A stretch of 64,000 nt of DNA from Neoceratodus forsteri. Lineage: Eukaryota; Chordata; Ceratodontiformes; Ceratodontidae. How positions within the stretch are numbered: the first letter of the stretch is position 1; every line of letters begins with the position of its first letter. The translations under genes were made by a program, and so were the position numbers. Shown here one piece after another: positions 52,513 through 63,850 of the stretch. The stretch lies in NCBI GenBank assembly GCA_016271365.2, contig CM057454.1, positions 700,057,501 to 700,121,500 on the forward strand, in the 5' to 3' direction. The notes beneath the pieces were generated by a model that worked only from the letters and a program-made list of their open reading frames with translations, was not told the DNA's origin and did not search any database.

Positions 52513-53203
52513 AGGTCGGCGGGAGCAGGAGGGTGCAGCTCCAGCAAGCGCGGTGGCTAATGGGGCATCTGAACTTTGCATGTCGGGCTATTGTGCCGGG
52601 TTGCACTTTTTACACAGCATCTCGCATAGGCAATGGGAGGGGCAAAGCAGCCTCACCACTGGATAGACATAAATAAAGGTACCAGAGAAGACATGGTAGT
52701 ATGGGAGCACTTCCTGCAGGTGTATATAACAGGCAGACATTCTGGCAGGATGACTGGCTGTATAACACAGACCTGCAGCTGTATACAGACACAGCGGGAG
52801 GGTAGGAATGGGAGGTTATTTCCAAGGAAAGTGGTTCGCAGAACCATGGCTCGAGGCATGGGTGACAGGGAAGATGACAAAGGACACCACATTTCTAGAA
52901 ATATTTTCCATATGGGTAGCAATGGTAGTGTGGGAGAGAAAGCTTAGGAACAAGTAGGTCACATTCTGGAGCAATAATTAAGCAGTGGTCGAGGTTTTGA
53001 ACAAAAACAGACCAGGTCAGAAAGGGTGACAAGGGTCTTAAGGGGGATGGTGTGTTTAGGTTTAACTCTGAACATGTCATTCAGGGCCAAGCACATCGAT
53101 GGAGTAGAAAACATGATAGCTGACTGCTGCTCCCATTTGCAGAAGGACAAATTCTGGACCGTTGCACCTAGAGCAGAGGCCAAGGGGACTTCCATTCTGA
53201 CAT
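52513..53203 (+). pseudogene. Ngaro RNase H
   Basis: Fragments in shifting frames match RNase H of DIRS-order elements: HHWIDINKGTREDMVVWEHF, DLQLYTDTAGG (first catalytic Asp, about 52768-52800), a region corresponding to YFQGKWFAEPW, VTFWSNNQAVVEVLNK (about 52945-52995), and AKHIDGVENMIADCCSHLQ (about 53090-53145). The usual SDN of the last catalytic block is SNN here, so a key Asp is lost. It would degrade RNA in the RNA-DNA hybrid. Confidence 0.8.
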
Positions 53204-54122
53204 GTGTATGACAATTGGATCGGGGGAGCTGAAATATTGTTCCAGAACTCCTGGGCCCCTAGGACCCTTAAAGCTTATGAGAACTCCTGGAGGGCATTCC
53301 AAAATTTTCGAGAGCAAGACAAAGGACAGGTAAGTGGTGCAGTAATGCAGGAGCAGATGGCCAGGTTCATAGTGGGGGGATGGCAGCAGGGCTGGGCACA
53401 TGCCACCATGGGGGTTCACTTAGCAGCCATACGAACAAGTATGTAGCTTAAAAGAGTGGGAGGACCCCACAAAGAGTAACCTAGCTCGCAGAATGATGCA
53501 GGGCTGGGCCCGGGGGGCAGACAAGAAGCAAGATAGCAGAAAACCAATAGGCAAAGGTTTACTGGCCAGGCTGGTTGGGATACTGCACCACATAGCTAGC
53601 TCAAGTAGGGAGGCGCTGTTGTTCCAGGCCATGTACTTGACCATGTATGGAGGGGCCTTCAGGTTAAGCGAGGTAGTGGGCCAAGGCGGAAGGACTGAGG
53701 GTTGCGATCTTCAGTGGGAAGATATAGAGTGGTACACAGAGGCAGTGGTAGTAAAGTTAAGAATGTCAAAGATGGACCAACAAGGGCAGGGCAACCGAGT
53801 ATGATTGAAGAGGCATACCAACGCAGTCATCTGCCCCATGGGGGCACTGCACACGTACGAGGCAGGGCAGCACACTGGGGGAGGTTCCGCCCTATTCATA
53901 CATGGTAATGGGAAGCCAGTTACAGGGCACCAAGTGACAGCAGTGCTGCACAAGGGACTCAGATTCTTCGGTGAACTGGTAGATGGTTACTCCTCACACT
54001 CATTCAGGATTGGGGCAGCCTCAGTGTTGGCTGGGCAGGGGGGCACAGTTGGGGCAATCATGGAAAAGGGAAAGTGGAAGTCTGAATGTTACAAAAAATA
54101 CATATGGAAAGTGCCACACTAA
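53204..54122 (+). pseudogene. Ngaro tyrosine recombinase
   Basis: The N-terminal core-binding part is in frame 53204-53446 (NSWAPRTLKAYENSWRAFQN). The catalytic part is in another frame from 53493: MYGGAFRLSEVVG holds the first arginine, a stop occurs at 53802-53804, then YSSHSFRIGAASVLAGQGG holds the HxxR box and KGKWKSECYKKYI the tyrosine. The protein ends VPH at 54122. It would integrate a circular DNA copy. One frameshift and one stop separate it from an intact gene. Confidence 0.88.
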
Positions 54123-54222
54123 CAGTTCTCTTTGTTTCCCATAGCAGGTGTGGCAGTAAAGGTGGGGGGGGAGATTGGAGTTGCACAAAAACTAATGTAT
54201 GTTTTGTTTTTCTGTATACAGG

Positions 54223-54774
54223 CAGAACCAAGAGACTAGAGGCATGGATTTGTGGACATTCATTTATCCACAGGGCAGAGAAGTGGACAGCCAGGAGACA
54301 AGGGGGCAAGCAGCTTTATCTGAATAGCGATGTCATCTGTGTGAGGTGGAAAGGTCAAAGGAGGATGAAGTGGGCACAATTATTGCTAGTGCTGAGGGAA
54401 GTCGGGAAGGTCCACGGGAGACCAGACCTCATCATCATACACCTGGGTGGCAATGACTTGGGGACACGGCCTTGGCTGGACATATTTTACCACATAAAGC
54501 AGGATATAGAGACAATTAAACAATGGAGGCCGGAGGTGACATTGGCGTGGTCAGACATAACCTCTCAGTGGGTGTGGTGCAAGGAGGAGAGCCACAAGGG
54601 TATGGACAGGGCTAGAAAGCGGATGAATGCATGGGTGGGCAGGTTATTTGAGGCCCTGGGAGGAGCGGTAATTTACCACACAGTTCAGGAACAGGTAGAT
54701 TAATATTTTGGGGGTAACAGGGTTCACCTCTCGGACCTGGGGCTGGCATTGTTTAATCAAGAATTGTCTAATGA
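54223..54774 (+). pseudogene. Ngaro SGNH-hydrolase ORF, 3' interrupted
   Basis: The frame contains RLEAWICGHSFIHRAEKW, where GHS stands in the GDS nucleophile position. DLIIIHLGGNDLG is the oxyanion block. NRVHLSDLGLALFNQELS is the HLS histidine block, with Asn where the catalytic Asp would be. Hydrolase ORFs downstream of the recombinase are known in some Ngaro-type elements. A pyrimidine tract and CAG (TTTTTCTGTATACAG) directly precede the domain at about 54221, which could be a splice acceptor. The coding sequence is cut by an L2 insertion at about 54775. The substrate is unknown. Confidence 0.8.
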
Positions 54775-57704
54775 ATTGTCTAATGATAGACTAGGGAATA
54801 AGAGAGGCGGAGGAACTGCCATGTACATCTCCACTACTCTGCAGTTTACAATAGTGCAAATTCCCTCACTTCCAGCCCACGTCGACTCCCTTCTAATCAA
54901 ACTCTCACTCCCATACACCACCCCAGTGTAGGTTGCAGGCACCTACTGCCCTCCCAGAACAACCCCAATAGACATCATTACTCTCCTGTACACCCTACAG
55001 TCCTTAGCCGCAGGTGGCGAGCTTCACGCCATCGGTGACTATTACCACAACTGGCTAGCCATAGATAAAGACAACCTCAAGACCAAGATCAAGGTCCTGA
55101 ACCTCACACAACTGATTGCAGACCCCACCAGGCTCAATCACAAAATGCAAAATCACTCACTGTTGGACTGGGCTCTGTCCTCCCACCCACACAGGATCAT
55201 ATGCGCGGGCATGCTCCCTGATTCCCGAAGTGACCACCACATGATTTTCCTGATCAGGAAAGTGCACAGGCCAACAGCTCCCCCCCAAAGATGCTGCACA
55301 CAAGGTCATATAATTCCCTGGACCTAGCATCACTCCTGTTAGATCTAGGCCAAGTAGACTGGTCCTTCATCCCAGTCACCACATCTATTGACGTCGCGCT
55401 CGAAACTTTCAAGGCCAAATTTTTTAAAGTCTGGGACAAACATGCCCCCCAGTGCACTAAAAGAGTCAGAGGTGCCCACCTTCCCTGGATCACCACTGAT
55501 ATCATCAGTAAATGCCACTCAGGGACCATGCATGGAAAGCCACAAGAAACTGGGCACCCAGGCATCCTTCCAAACTTACAGAACCCTCCACAACTCATGC
55601 ACAAACCTCATTCACCAGGCAAAAAATAACTATTTTCTATTGGCTTTTAGCGCAAACATAAACCACCCGACAAACTTCTGGAAATTGTTCAAATCCCTGT
55701 TCTCCCCCCCACCCAACCTCCACCCCAGACACTATCAGTTCAGGGCACCTACATCACCGATCCCTGAGAGGTAGCCGAGGCCTTCAATACCTACTTCTCC
55801 AGCTGCACTGACTCGCTTCTATCATCCCTCCAGCGTCCACCCACCCCAGACACCCCCAACGACCTAGTGCACTCCCACCAGCCCTACATTTCTCCTTCCA
55901 CCCTGTATCCCAAGCCAAAGTCCTCAAATCCCTATGTTCCCTGAACCCCAACAAAGGCAAATGCCCTACGTCCCTGGATGCCAAGATGTCATACTTGTCC
56001 GATCCGGCCATAGCTGCCCCTCTAGCCTAGCTATTCAACCTCTCCTTCACGATGGGCAAATTACCCTCCAAATGGAAATGGGCTACCATCGTACCCCTAC
56101 CTAAAGGGGGTGACCCCTCCTTCTCAGGCAACTATTGCCCCATCTCCCTACTCCTAATTCTGGCAAAAATACAGGAATGTCTTGTCCTCGCTCAACTCTC
56201 TCCCCATCTGGATGCCTCCTCCTTCTTCACTCCTTTCCAATCCAGCTTTCACAAATCCCACTCAGCCATCACCTCCCTGCTACAAGTCACTGACGACATA
56301 CTCACCGGTATGAACAAAGGCCACATCACCTCTGCCATCCTTATAGACTTAGCCAAGGCTTTCGACACCATCTCTCACACTCTGCTCCTCTCCAAACTAA
56401 CTGAAGCTGAGCTCTCCAAACCAGCCATGACTACCTGGTGGGCAGACACCAGGCTGTAAAAGTCACTTCACACATCTCTAACACCCTGCCAGTTACCACC
56501 GGCATCCCCCAAGGATCAGTCTTGGGCCCACTGCTCTTCTCCATATTCCTAAATGACCTACCATCAGCTTGTCACCACTCTTCCATACATATGTATGTGG
56601 ACGACACAGTCCTGTATGCCTCAGGTCCCTCCACAAGCATAGTGGCAAATCTCTTACAGGAGGATTTCAACACCATCCAGGACTGGTTCCGGTCAAACCA
56701 ACTATTCCTAAACCCTAAAAAAACTATGTCGCTAACCTTCTGCTCAGAGCAAAGACTCTCCAGCCAAGCCTCCTGCTGCTCTTTCAAAACCCTGGACAGA
56801 TCCCTACCAGAACAATGTACCAGCTTCAGATACTTAGGCATCTGGCTTGACCCACACCTCAATTTCACCATTCATATTGACTCCATACACAAGAAACTTC
56901 TCCCTAAACACGGCGCCCCATACAGGAACAAAAGCTGCCTCCCTTCTCCTGCTAGGAACACTATTGTCCAAAAGATGATACTCCCAGTACTCGACTACAG
57001 CAATATAGTCTATACTATCACTCCCTCCTCCACCTTGGCCAGCCTTGACACCCTTTTCCACTCTTTTTGTCGATTTATCCTTGACTGTCCACAAACAACC
57101 CACCACTGCACCTTATATAGCTCCCTAGCCCTGCCATCCCTCCAAGACCATAGATTAACCCATAGTGCTAGGTTCACAGCCAGATTTTGGTCCCATTCCC
57201 TACCCCTTACCTGACCTCTACCTTCTCCCAACAACCCCTCCCCCCCACTTACTCCCTCAGACGCACTGACCCCAGGTTCCTCCACATCCCCTTTATGCAT
57301 ACAACCAAAGGTCATGCCGCTTTCAATTACCATATCCCACAGTTATGGAATGCCCTGCCAGCTGATATAAGACACTTACCCAACTCCAGCCATCACAATC
57401 ACCTACTCAGCACCCACTTCTCCTCCAGCTGCTCTTGCTATAGCTAATGCCAAATTATGTATTGAAATTGTGTTTCTGAGCTCAGATGTAACCATCTAAA
57501 ATGTATCATATATTCAATCTTCCTACTGTCTATATTTATCTGCCAATTGTCTGTATGGTGGATGGACATTCACTGTTTGTATTAACTCTGCAACTAGTGT
57601 TTTGTACTACTGTCTTGGGTCTTGACCCTCAGGTCACATCTGGAATCTAGCAGCACTGCTCAGTATGCCTTCCTGGTTAAACTCGTAAATAAATAAATAA
57701 ATAA
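54775..57704 (+). mobile_element. L2-type LINE inserted in Ngaro
   Basis: The insertion begins inside the endonuclease (RGGGTAMYISTTLQF) and runs to CTTCCTGGTTAAACTCGTAA and an AATAAATAAATA tail ending near 57704. Ngaro-type DNA resumes on the right. The left edge lies within or just after the repeated GAATTGTCTAATGA words; I found no clear target duplication. The element is 5' truncated at 2.9 kb. Confidence 0.85.
54800..57450 (+). pseudogene. L2 endonuclease and reverse transcriptase
   Basis: The endonuclease half holds LHAIGDYYHNWLAI (the GDFN box altered to GDYY), LLDWALSSHPHRI and SRSDHHMIFLIR. The linker has FWKLFKSLFSPPP. RT blocks follow: a degraded NYRPISLL-like stretch near 56130, IDLAKAFDTISHTLL at about 56344, TGIPQGSVLGPLLFSIFLND at about 56500, and an intact YVDD catalytic box at 56594-56605. 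Then come FRYLGIWLDPHLNFTIHI and the C-terminus (FNYHIPQLWNALPADIRHL). The last 258 codons (56438-57214) are a single open frame, making this the best-preserved L2 palm and thumb in the window. Upstream frames are shifted and contain stops. Confidence 0.9.
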
Positions 57705-57822
57705 ACTGTGGATGAGGCAAAGGGTATGTCTAAGGCAGTGAGAAGACAGAAAAAGCTGAAAAAGGGGAGCGAAAAAAGGGGGGGGAAGCCAACCATCAAT
57801 TGCAAGCTGGAAATTGGCTAGT

Positions 57823-58223
57823 GGAAAGGAAGAGTAGGACAGGGAGGAAGGGAGGAGTTTTAAAAAAGAAAAACACAACTAAGGGGCACCGGGTGATAGG
57901 ATAGAAACAGGGGCACGGTGTGTATGTTCGTACCCCTTGACAACAAAGAGGAAGCAACAGGACCCACCCCCGTGATGTACGTCCAGGGGGCAGAAGGAAA
58001 GAAGAAAGAATGGGAAGGAGGAATAGAACAAGAAGGACTCATACGATGTAATTATTACAATGTATATATGTACAAAATTATGAATATGGTTGAACTGTGT
58101 GTAAAGGACAATGAGAGTGATCATTTATTGTAATTATGGAAATTGGAGTATTAGTAAACTAATTACTGAACTGAGCAACCACAAACATGCTTGTTGTCTT
58201 TTTTGGAGGGGATCTGGGGACAA
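57823..58223 (+). repeat. Ngaro terminal direct repeat, copy B1
   Basis: It matches 58660-59063 almost base for base, including GGGGCACCGGGTGATAGGAT, CAACAAAGAGGAAGCAACAG and ATGTATATATGTACAAAATT. Confidence 0.92.
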
Positions 58224-58659
58224 AGAAGGGTTGCCCAATTTAAAGGGGCAGACCACATTGTCCCAAGTCCCAGACAGGAAGTAGTAGAGGCTCAGCGGGA
58301 GGGGGGCTAAGCAGAAGAAAGGAGGAAGTGATGTCACCAAAGGGTGGAAGGGGTGGGAGGGTCCTAGTGAGGTCATGGGGGAGGGAGAAGGAGAGAGAGT
58401 GGAAGGAAAGTGGGCAGGCTGGGATTGGTGGGGACCGGACAAGGGGCCAGGCCAGAAGGTGGCTTGATAAGGGGCTGTGCAGGAGCAGGAGGGCACAATT
58501 TTGCTCCAAAAGGAATTTCCCACCCACCCGCCTGTTTAGGAAGTAGCATAAGGAGCACTGTGGTAGGTGGAACACAGTGCACCACTGTGGCAGGTGGAGC
58601 ACAGTGGAAAGGGTGCTACTGTTGGGACTGCCAAAGGTGGACGGCAGAAAAGGGTAGAA

Positions 58660-59063
58660 GGAAAGGAAGAGTAGGACAGGGAGGAAGGGAGGAGTTTTAA
58701 AAAAGGAAAATGTGACTAAGGGGCACCGGGTGATAGGATAGAAACAGGGGCACGGTGTGTATGCTCCTACCTCTTGACAACAAAGAGGAAGCAACAGGAC
58801 CCACCCCTGTGAAGTACGTCCGGGTTGTAGAAGGAAAGAAGAAAGAATGGGAAGGAGGAATAGAACAAGAAGGACTCATATGATATATTTGTTACAATGT
58901 ATATATGTACAAAATTATGAATATGGTTGAACTGTGTGTAAAGGACAATGAGAGTGATCATTTATTGTAATTATGGAAATTGGAGTATTAGTAAACTAAT
59001 TGCTGAACTGAGCAACCACAAACATGCTTGCCGTTGTCTTTTTTGGAGGGGATCTGGGGACAA
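58660..59063 (+). repeat. Ngaro terminal direct repeat, copy B2
   Basis: This is the second copy of the 57823 repeat, with few substitutions. The element is taken to end here because unrelated DNA (GGTTCTTATATTACTG) follows. Confidence 0.92.
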
Positions 59064-59242
59064 GGTTCTTATATTACTGACTCTGACTTTCAGCTCAATG
59101 CAACAGTGGCATATCTTTTCTAGGAAGGTAAACAGCATTTCCAGTTATCCTGCTCCTTCTGCTCCTCCTCAGCAGACAAGCAAGCAGTGGCTCAGTGTTA
59201 GACTCCTCCTCCAGTGACAATGGGATTCTTTGAAATAGAAAA
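59064..59242. other. unassigned spacer
   Basis: No feature is recognised between the Ngaro end and the LINE 3' end. Confidence 0.4.
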
Positions 59243-59455
59243 AAACTCATTTGCAGGGTTCACATAGCCCATTTCTACTCAGCTCTTAACCTTTTGTCCT
59301 GACTCATAATTATAACATTGCTATTTGGGGCCCCTAGGGGCTATAGTAAATTACATTACTTTGTACCTGTTATTATAAGCAGTTAAAATTCTAGTACTTT
59401 ATAGTACAGAAGACATCAGCATGTTGCATATTGTTGCCTTGTAAATATTGTAGTT
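59243..59455 (+). mobile_element. LINE 3' UTR, second copy of 41228-41430
   Basis: CCTTTTGTCCTGACTCATAA, TAGGGGCTATAGTAAATTAC and CATATTGTTGCCTTGTAAAT occur in the same order and spacing as at 41270-41430. The shared part is only about 200 bases, so this is a strongly truncated copy. Confidence 0.8.
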
Positions 59456-60218
59456 TGCTGATTATATTTGCTGGTTGTTATTCCTTGTGTTCATTGTACC
59501 TCTTTTACACAATGTGTAGTAATACACAATTGCACCTTTACATTTCCTAATAATGCTATTATTGATTACATTTTCTGAAACTCCCACATTTTATCTCCAC
59601 TGCAACACACATGGAAACTAGCTTCATCTCAATATGTCTTGCTCTATCAATAATTTTAAATAAACAGTTAAATAAAGAAACACATTTAAATTCCATATAA
59701 TTATGTAGTAGTAGTTCTTTATTGATTGGCAACATCATTTCAAAAGCAAAATGAATAGTACAGTAAATATTAACTAACCCATTCAAAGTTAAATATGACA
59801 TCATTTTATGTCTTGTATGGGATATATATTTCATACATTCAGTGCAACTTTGTAGGTTTTTTGAAATGTGTTTACCAGGTGAGAGCTCTGGACCATGGGT
59901 CCTTTTTCAGGTTCAACCTAATCCAATGTACAGAACAAAATACAATGCATGTGGTAAAGATAACAAATGCAGACTGATAAGAGTGTTTTCATTTGTGTGT
60001 AGTCTTGGTGTGTCCTTCCATTTGTTTGCTAATAGTTTTTTTTCTAAGTTTACCTACTAGTTTTATGGCCCCTGGGGATCTCCATATTAGCATGGTTTAT
60101 TGTTGTTTTTCCTACAATACGTACTGTCTCATGTGACAGTGTCTAGGACTAGTGATTCAGCAGGACAAAATACTGTAGCAGTAATCTGCAAATAGGAGCC
60201 TGAAGTTCTGGCCTCAAT

Positions 60219-60249
<31 letters not shown>

Positions 60250-60660
60250 CAGTATCCAGCCAGGAGAAGCAAATGTTTTCTTTAAAGGTTGTCATTTCAT
60301 CAAACTACACCCACTTACACAAAGTACTCTCATCACCCCAGGTCATCAGTGCTATAACTGGTAAAGGCTGTTGCTGATTTCTTTCAAAATAACCCACTCA
60401 GTTACCACTCAGGTGTTTTCTAAACTATAAATGTAGCCTTCAGTGCTTGCTGAATCTATGATCCTGGATGTATCACTGTCACATGGGACAGGAAGCAGTG
60501 TAGTGAAAGAAGAGTCATACAAAATGCAAACATGGAGCTCTCCGGGGGCCATAAAACTAGCAGCAGGCAGACAAAAAAAAATGTAAAGCAAACAGAGGGA
60601 AGAACACACTATTACTACAAGTACAAACCAAAACACACTGCACAACATATGTTTTTTTTT
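59456..60660. other. unassigned AT-rich DNA with a (TG)n microsatellite
   Basis: A run of about 13 TG pairs lies at about 60221-60249. Otherwise no gene or known repeat family is seen. Open frames on both strands lack motifs. Confidence 0.5.
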
Positions 60661-60679
60661 GTCAAATTCTAACTGTACA

Positions 60680-61270
60680 GTACATTTTAAAGTGGGTCAG
60701 AATCAGCATATCTGACCTAAACATATTGAAAATGCCCTTACAATGTAGCAAATGTTTAAACCATTCAATAGTATTGCTAACTGAATCCAGAGTATCAAGT
60801 TCATTCAACAGCATGGCTAAGCAGTAAGATGAAAAGCCTTGCTCAGGACCATGGAACATGGCCCCAGTAGTTTGACCGTCATCAATGCCACGAAGGACCA
60901 TGTTGTGCATGAACCTGACCAAGGCTGTTCCTGTACCGTGTTGTTGGCCATAAAGATCATATTTTTCTAAATAGGAATTCAGTTGTTCCACAACAATTTT
61001 TCTTCAATACTTTGCTTTAAAAGTTAAGAATCAATATAGGGTCAATATTTTCCAAATTAATAGACTCCACTTTCTTTGGAACAGATACAAGATGTGTACT
61101 CTTTCAAGTTGTGGAGAAGAAATTGGCAATTTAGGAAAGATTGAAAATGGTACATGGGGAGGAGCAATTTGACTAGTTATCAATTTAAAAAAATGGGGAT
61201 CTAGCACATTGTTATAATTCCCACATTTTGAGGAAAGGGACTGAAGTAACGTTAATACTTTATAGGGCAA
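60680..61270 (-). pseudogene. Jockey/CR1-group LINE reverse transcriptase relic
   Basis: Read on the minus strand, SSPQLERVHILYLFQRKWSL near 61130-61075 resembles the block before NYRPI. LNSYLEKYDLYGQQHGTGTA, then LVRFMHNMV and IDDGQTTGAMFHG at 60980-60840 match the LINE fingers block QHGFRxGRSTxTAL through IDxGxxTGAxFLDLSKAFD. The catalytic box is not preserved. This is a short, old fragment. Confidence 0.65.
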
Positions 61271-62330
61271 ATTTTTCTTAAAGTAGAAATTATGATAAGC
61301 AACATTAAAACAGATTGAAACATTTTAGAACTAAAAACTACAGGAGCACCTTAGTCTGAGTCAAAGCTATAAAGGGAAAAGTCAACAACGGTTGTATTTA
61401 GTAAGCCAGCAAGCAACAAATTAACAGTACAAATTAATAGCTATTTACTTCTGATTTCTTTTTTTTATTTAATTACAGAACTAAGGAAGTGTATCCACTT
61501 CAGACTTAGAATAGGATCAATGCCTGACAACAACTGATTCAGTTGTTCAGACAGTGGATTCATGGAATTTGCAAAAAAGTGTCCAACCATTTAGATCACA
61601 ACAAAATGACAATTAGATGTTTCTTGGTTCAGTAATATCAGGACCCCAAGATTAATCTGGCATTATCTCTATAACTCCATGGCAATTTTCCAGCATGTTC
61701 CTGTTATTACGTTATTTCCAATATAATCTAAGTTGCTTCTCTTCTCTATAACTGATACAAATCTATGGGATTTGTTTTTTTTCCCTGTAAATATCTCTTT
61801 TTCCCTGTAAAATATGGGAATTACCTGTACATCTGGGAGATCAAAGAAAGAACATGCAAGGCATGCAAAACCAAAAGAGACCTTAAATATGAGGTGAAAA
61901 AATATGTATTGAATACAACAAGTGCTCAAAGATAAAGACAGGCACTTACACCTCAAAGCTTGGAGACAAACAAGACAGCCAGGACCAAAACTCCAACATT
62001 TCACCACAGATATGAAGTTTCAACTGGGGGCAGTAATGACCACAGCAAATCCCACTATTTGTGTAGCATTCAGTTAAATAGTCAAGCTATTATTGTCAAT
62101 TAAAACATATCCATTGTCAATCAGGAATTTATACAAGCTGGATAATTTGTCATCCTATTTAGAAGTGCAGTTTATAAACTAAAGAATACATTAATTAATC
62201 ATATATAAATAGTTTAAAATGACAAGTAAAAATATGTTTAAAACAAGCTGAATTTATGTACAATTGACAAGATAGCAAACAATCTAGTCTTACATTCAGT
62301 AATAAATGTAATACTTACATAATAGCCTCT
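61271..62330. other. unassigned non-coding DNA
   Basis: Nothing is recognised. The minus-strand frame 61669-62007 has a cysteine/leucine-rich stretch but no family signature. Confidence 0.4.
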
Positions 62331-63808
62331 CCCCTGTACCATGCCATCTACTCCCATTGACCTTCCAACTTCTGGCACCACCCCATTAACAGACCACTGG
62401 CACAAAAATGCTTTCCTTACTCCTTGCCTCTGTCTTCCTCCTCCAGGGATTTTCCTGTCCCTTGTCCATTACCTACCCCTATGGCACCTCTGCGATGCAT
62501 CCCCAGCTACCACCCACCCTACCTATCACTGGTACTCCTCTTAACCCCCCCCCTCGCCCATGACCTACCCCTGTGGCACCGCTGTGATGCATCACTGGCT
62601 TCCACCCACCCTACCTGTCACAGTAGCTCTGCTTCACCCCCTCCCTCTCACCACCCACCTTTCTCCTCGCAACACTTCCTCCCATGTCCCACTGTATTCC
62701 TCCCCTACCCCACCCTCATCTCCCTGGCTGTCCCATGCACAAGCAGTACCCCAGCAAAAAAGCAACATGCCAACATCAGCAAACTGAGAATACTAGCCAT
62801 CCTTAGACTCTTCACACTCCTACTCCTTATGTCAGGCAATATTCACCCTAACCCAGGCCCAATCTCAGTCAGTCCTGATGCCCCAAACAATGGGCTAAAT
62901 ATAGCCACAATGAATATCTGCAGCCAACCCAAAAAAACTAGCTCAGCTACAATGCCGGGCTCAGCAACATCAACCAGATGTGCTAGCCCTCACTGAGATC
63001 TGGCTGTCAAAGAAGGTCCCAGACTCCTCCATAGCATTCCCAGACCTCACCATGTATAGATCTGGCAAATGGGGAGGGGGGTGCCTTTTATGTTTGAGAC
63101 TGTTTGCTATGCCAAAGCCAACCAACTCCCTCACTGGCCCACGGGGCACAGGCACTGACACTAAATCTTACTCCTGAACCCACCAGAACCCCTATAACCA
63201 TTACAGTGGTGTACAACCCACCACAAAACCAAGCCTCAGCTTGTCAAGCCCTAGCCAACTGTATCTCCAGCTACCCACCCAAAACTGAGCACATTATTGT
63301 TGGGGACTTTAATGTGAATTGGTTATCCAGCTCCACTGCTGCTATAAAAGACAGCCTCTCAGCACTAGACCTAACCCAATTAGTTAACCAACCAACCAGG
63401 GTTAATCCCAGAAATCATTCCAGCACCCTAATCGACCTCCTACTCACCAATTGACCCAATAGAATTGCAAACCTAAAAGTACTAGCAGACTCACTAAGCG
63501 ATCACTCCACCAATCCTCTTCACCTGATGGTTCGCTGATGTTCACAAGCTCCAAACAGGACTTGTATAGCTACCCAACTGTATAGGACTAGCAACTTCAC
63601 ATTCCCTGCTGTGTGCCTTGTCTCCTACACTCACTGTAATATTGTATACTGCCTTCTACTTGCCATACATTGTTAACCCTGTTGTTATCACTTACCCGCG
63701 CCCCACTGTAATTTTGTATAAATGTCTACCTCCTACTATGTTGTGTACCATGACGAGAGCCTTTGGAAATGAGTTCATGACTCAAAGGTTGTAATCCGAA
63801 ACTCTCAA

Positions 63809-63847
<39 letters not shown>

Positions 63848-63850
63848 ATA
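62331..63850 (+). mobile_element. L2-type LINE lacking all of RT (internal deletion)
   Basis: The element has a C-rich 5' region, the NPGP start and a complete endonuclease. At about 63535 it passes straight into a 3' UTR that matches the one ending at 15130 (TGAGTTCATGACTCAAAGGT here, GGAGTCTTTGACTCAAAGAT there). It ends in an (AATA)n tail at 63806-63850. RT and C-terminus, about 2.2 kb in the related copy, are missing. Confidence 0.85.
62424..63537 (+). pseudogene. L2 endonuclease with NPGP motif
   Basis: A leucine-rich segment RLFTLLLLMSGNIHPNPGP (motif at 62832-62861) precedes NGLNIATMNICS. After a frameshift come MLALTEIWLSKK, then, after another shift, ITITVVYNPPQNQ, HIIVGDFNVNWLSSS, LVNQPTRVN, LIDLLLTN and LADSLSDHSTNPL. 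These are the full set of endonuclease blocks in order, including the GDFN and SDHS catalytic motifs. As in the 11.8-kb copy, the residues before NPGP (NIH) differ from the Asp and Glu required in classical 2A peptides. Confidence 0.88.

Larger units (their letters stand above)
57705..59063 (+). mobile_element. Ngaro 3' region with split direct repeats
   Basis: After the L2 the Ngaro resumes and shows a repeat of about 400 bases: 57823-58223 and 58660-59063. Both start GGAAAGGAAGAGTAGGACAG and end TTTTGGAGGGGATCTGGGGA then CAA, with about 437 bases between them. This is the B1-A2-B2 pattern of Ngaro-type termini, in which the split repeats let the element form a circle during reverse transcription. 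The matching A1 copy at the 5' end was not found. Confidence 0.78.

Noticed and set aside
58134..58794. Minus-strand frames of 129-184 codons rich in Pro, Leu and Ser
   Set aside because: They are complements of the G-rich Ngaro 3' terminal region, low complexity and without domains.
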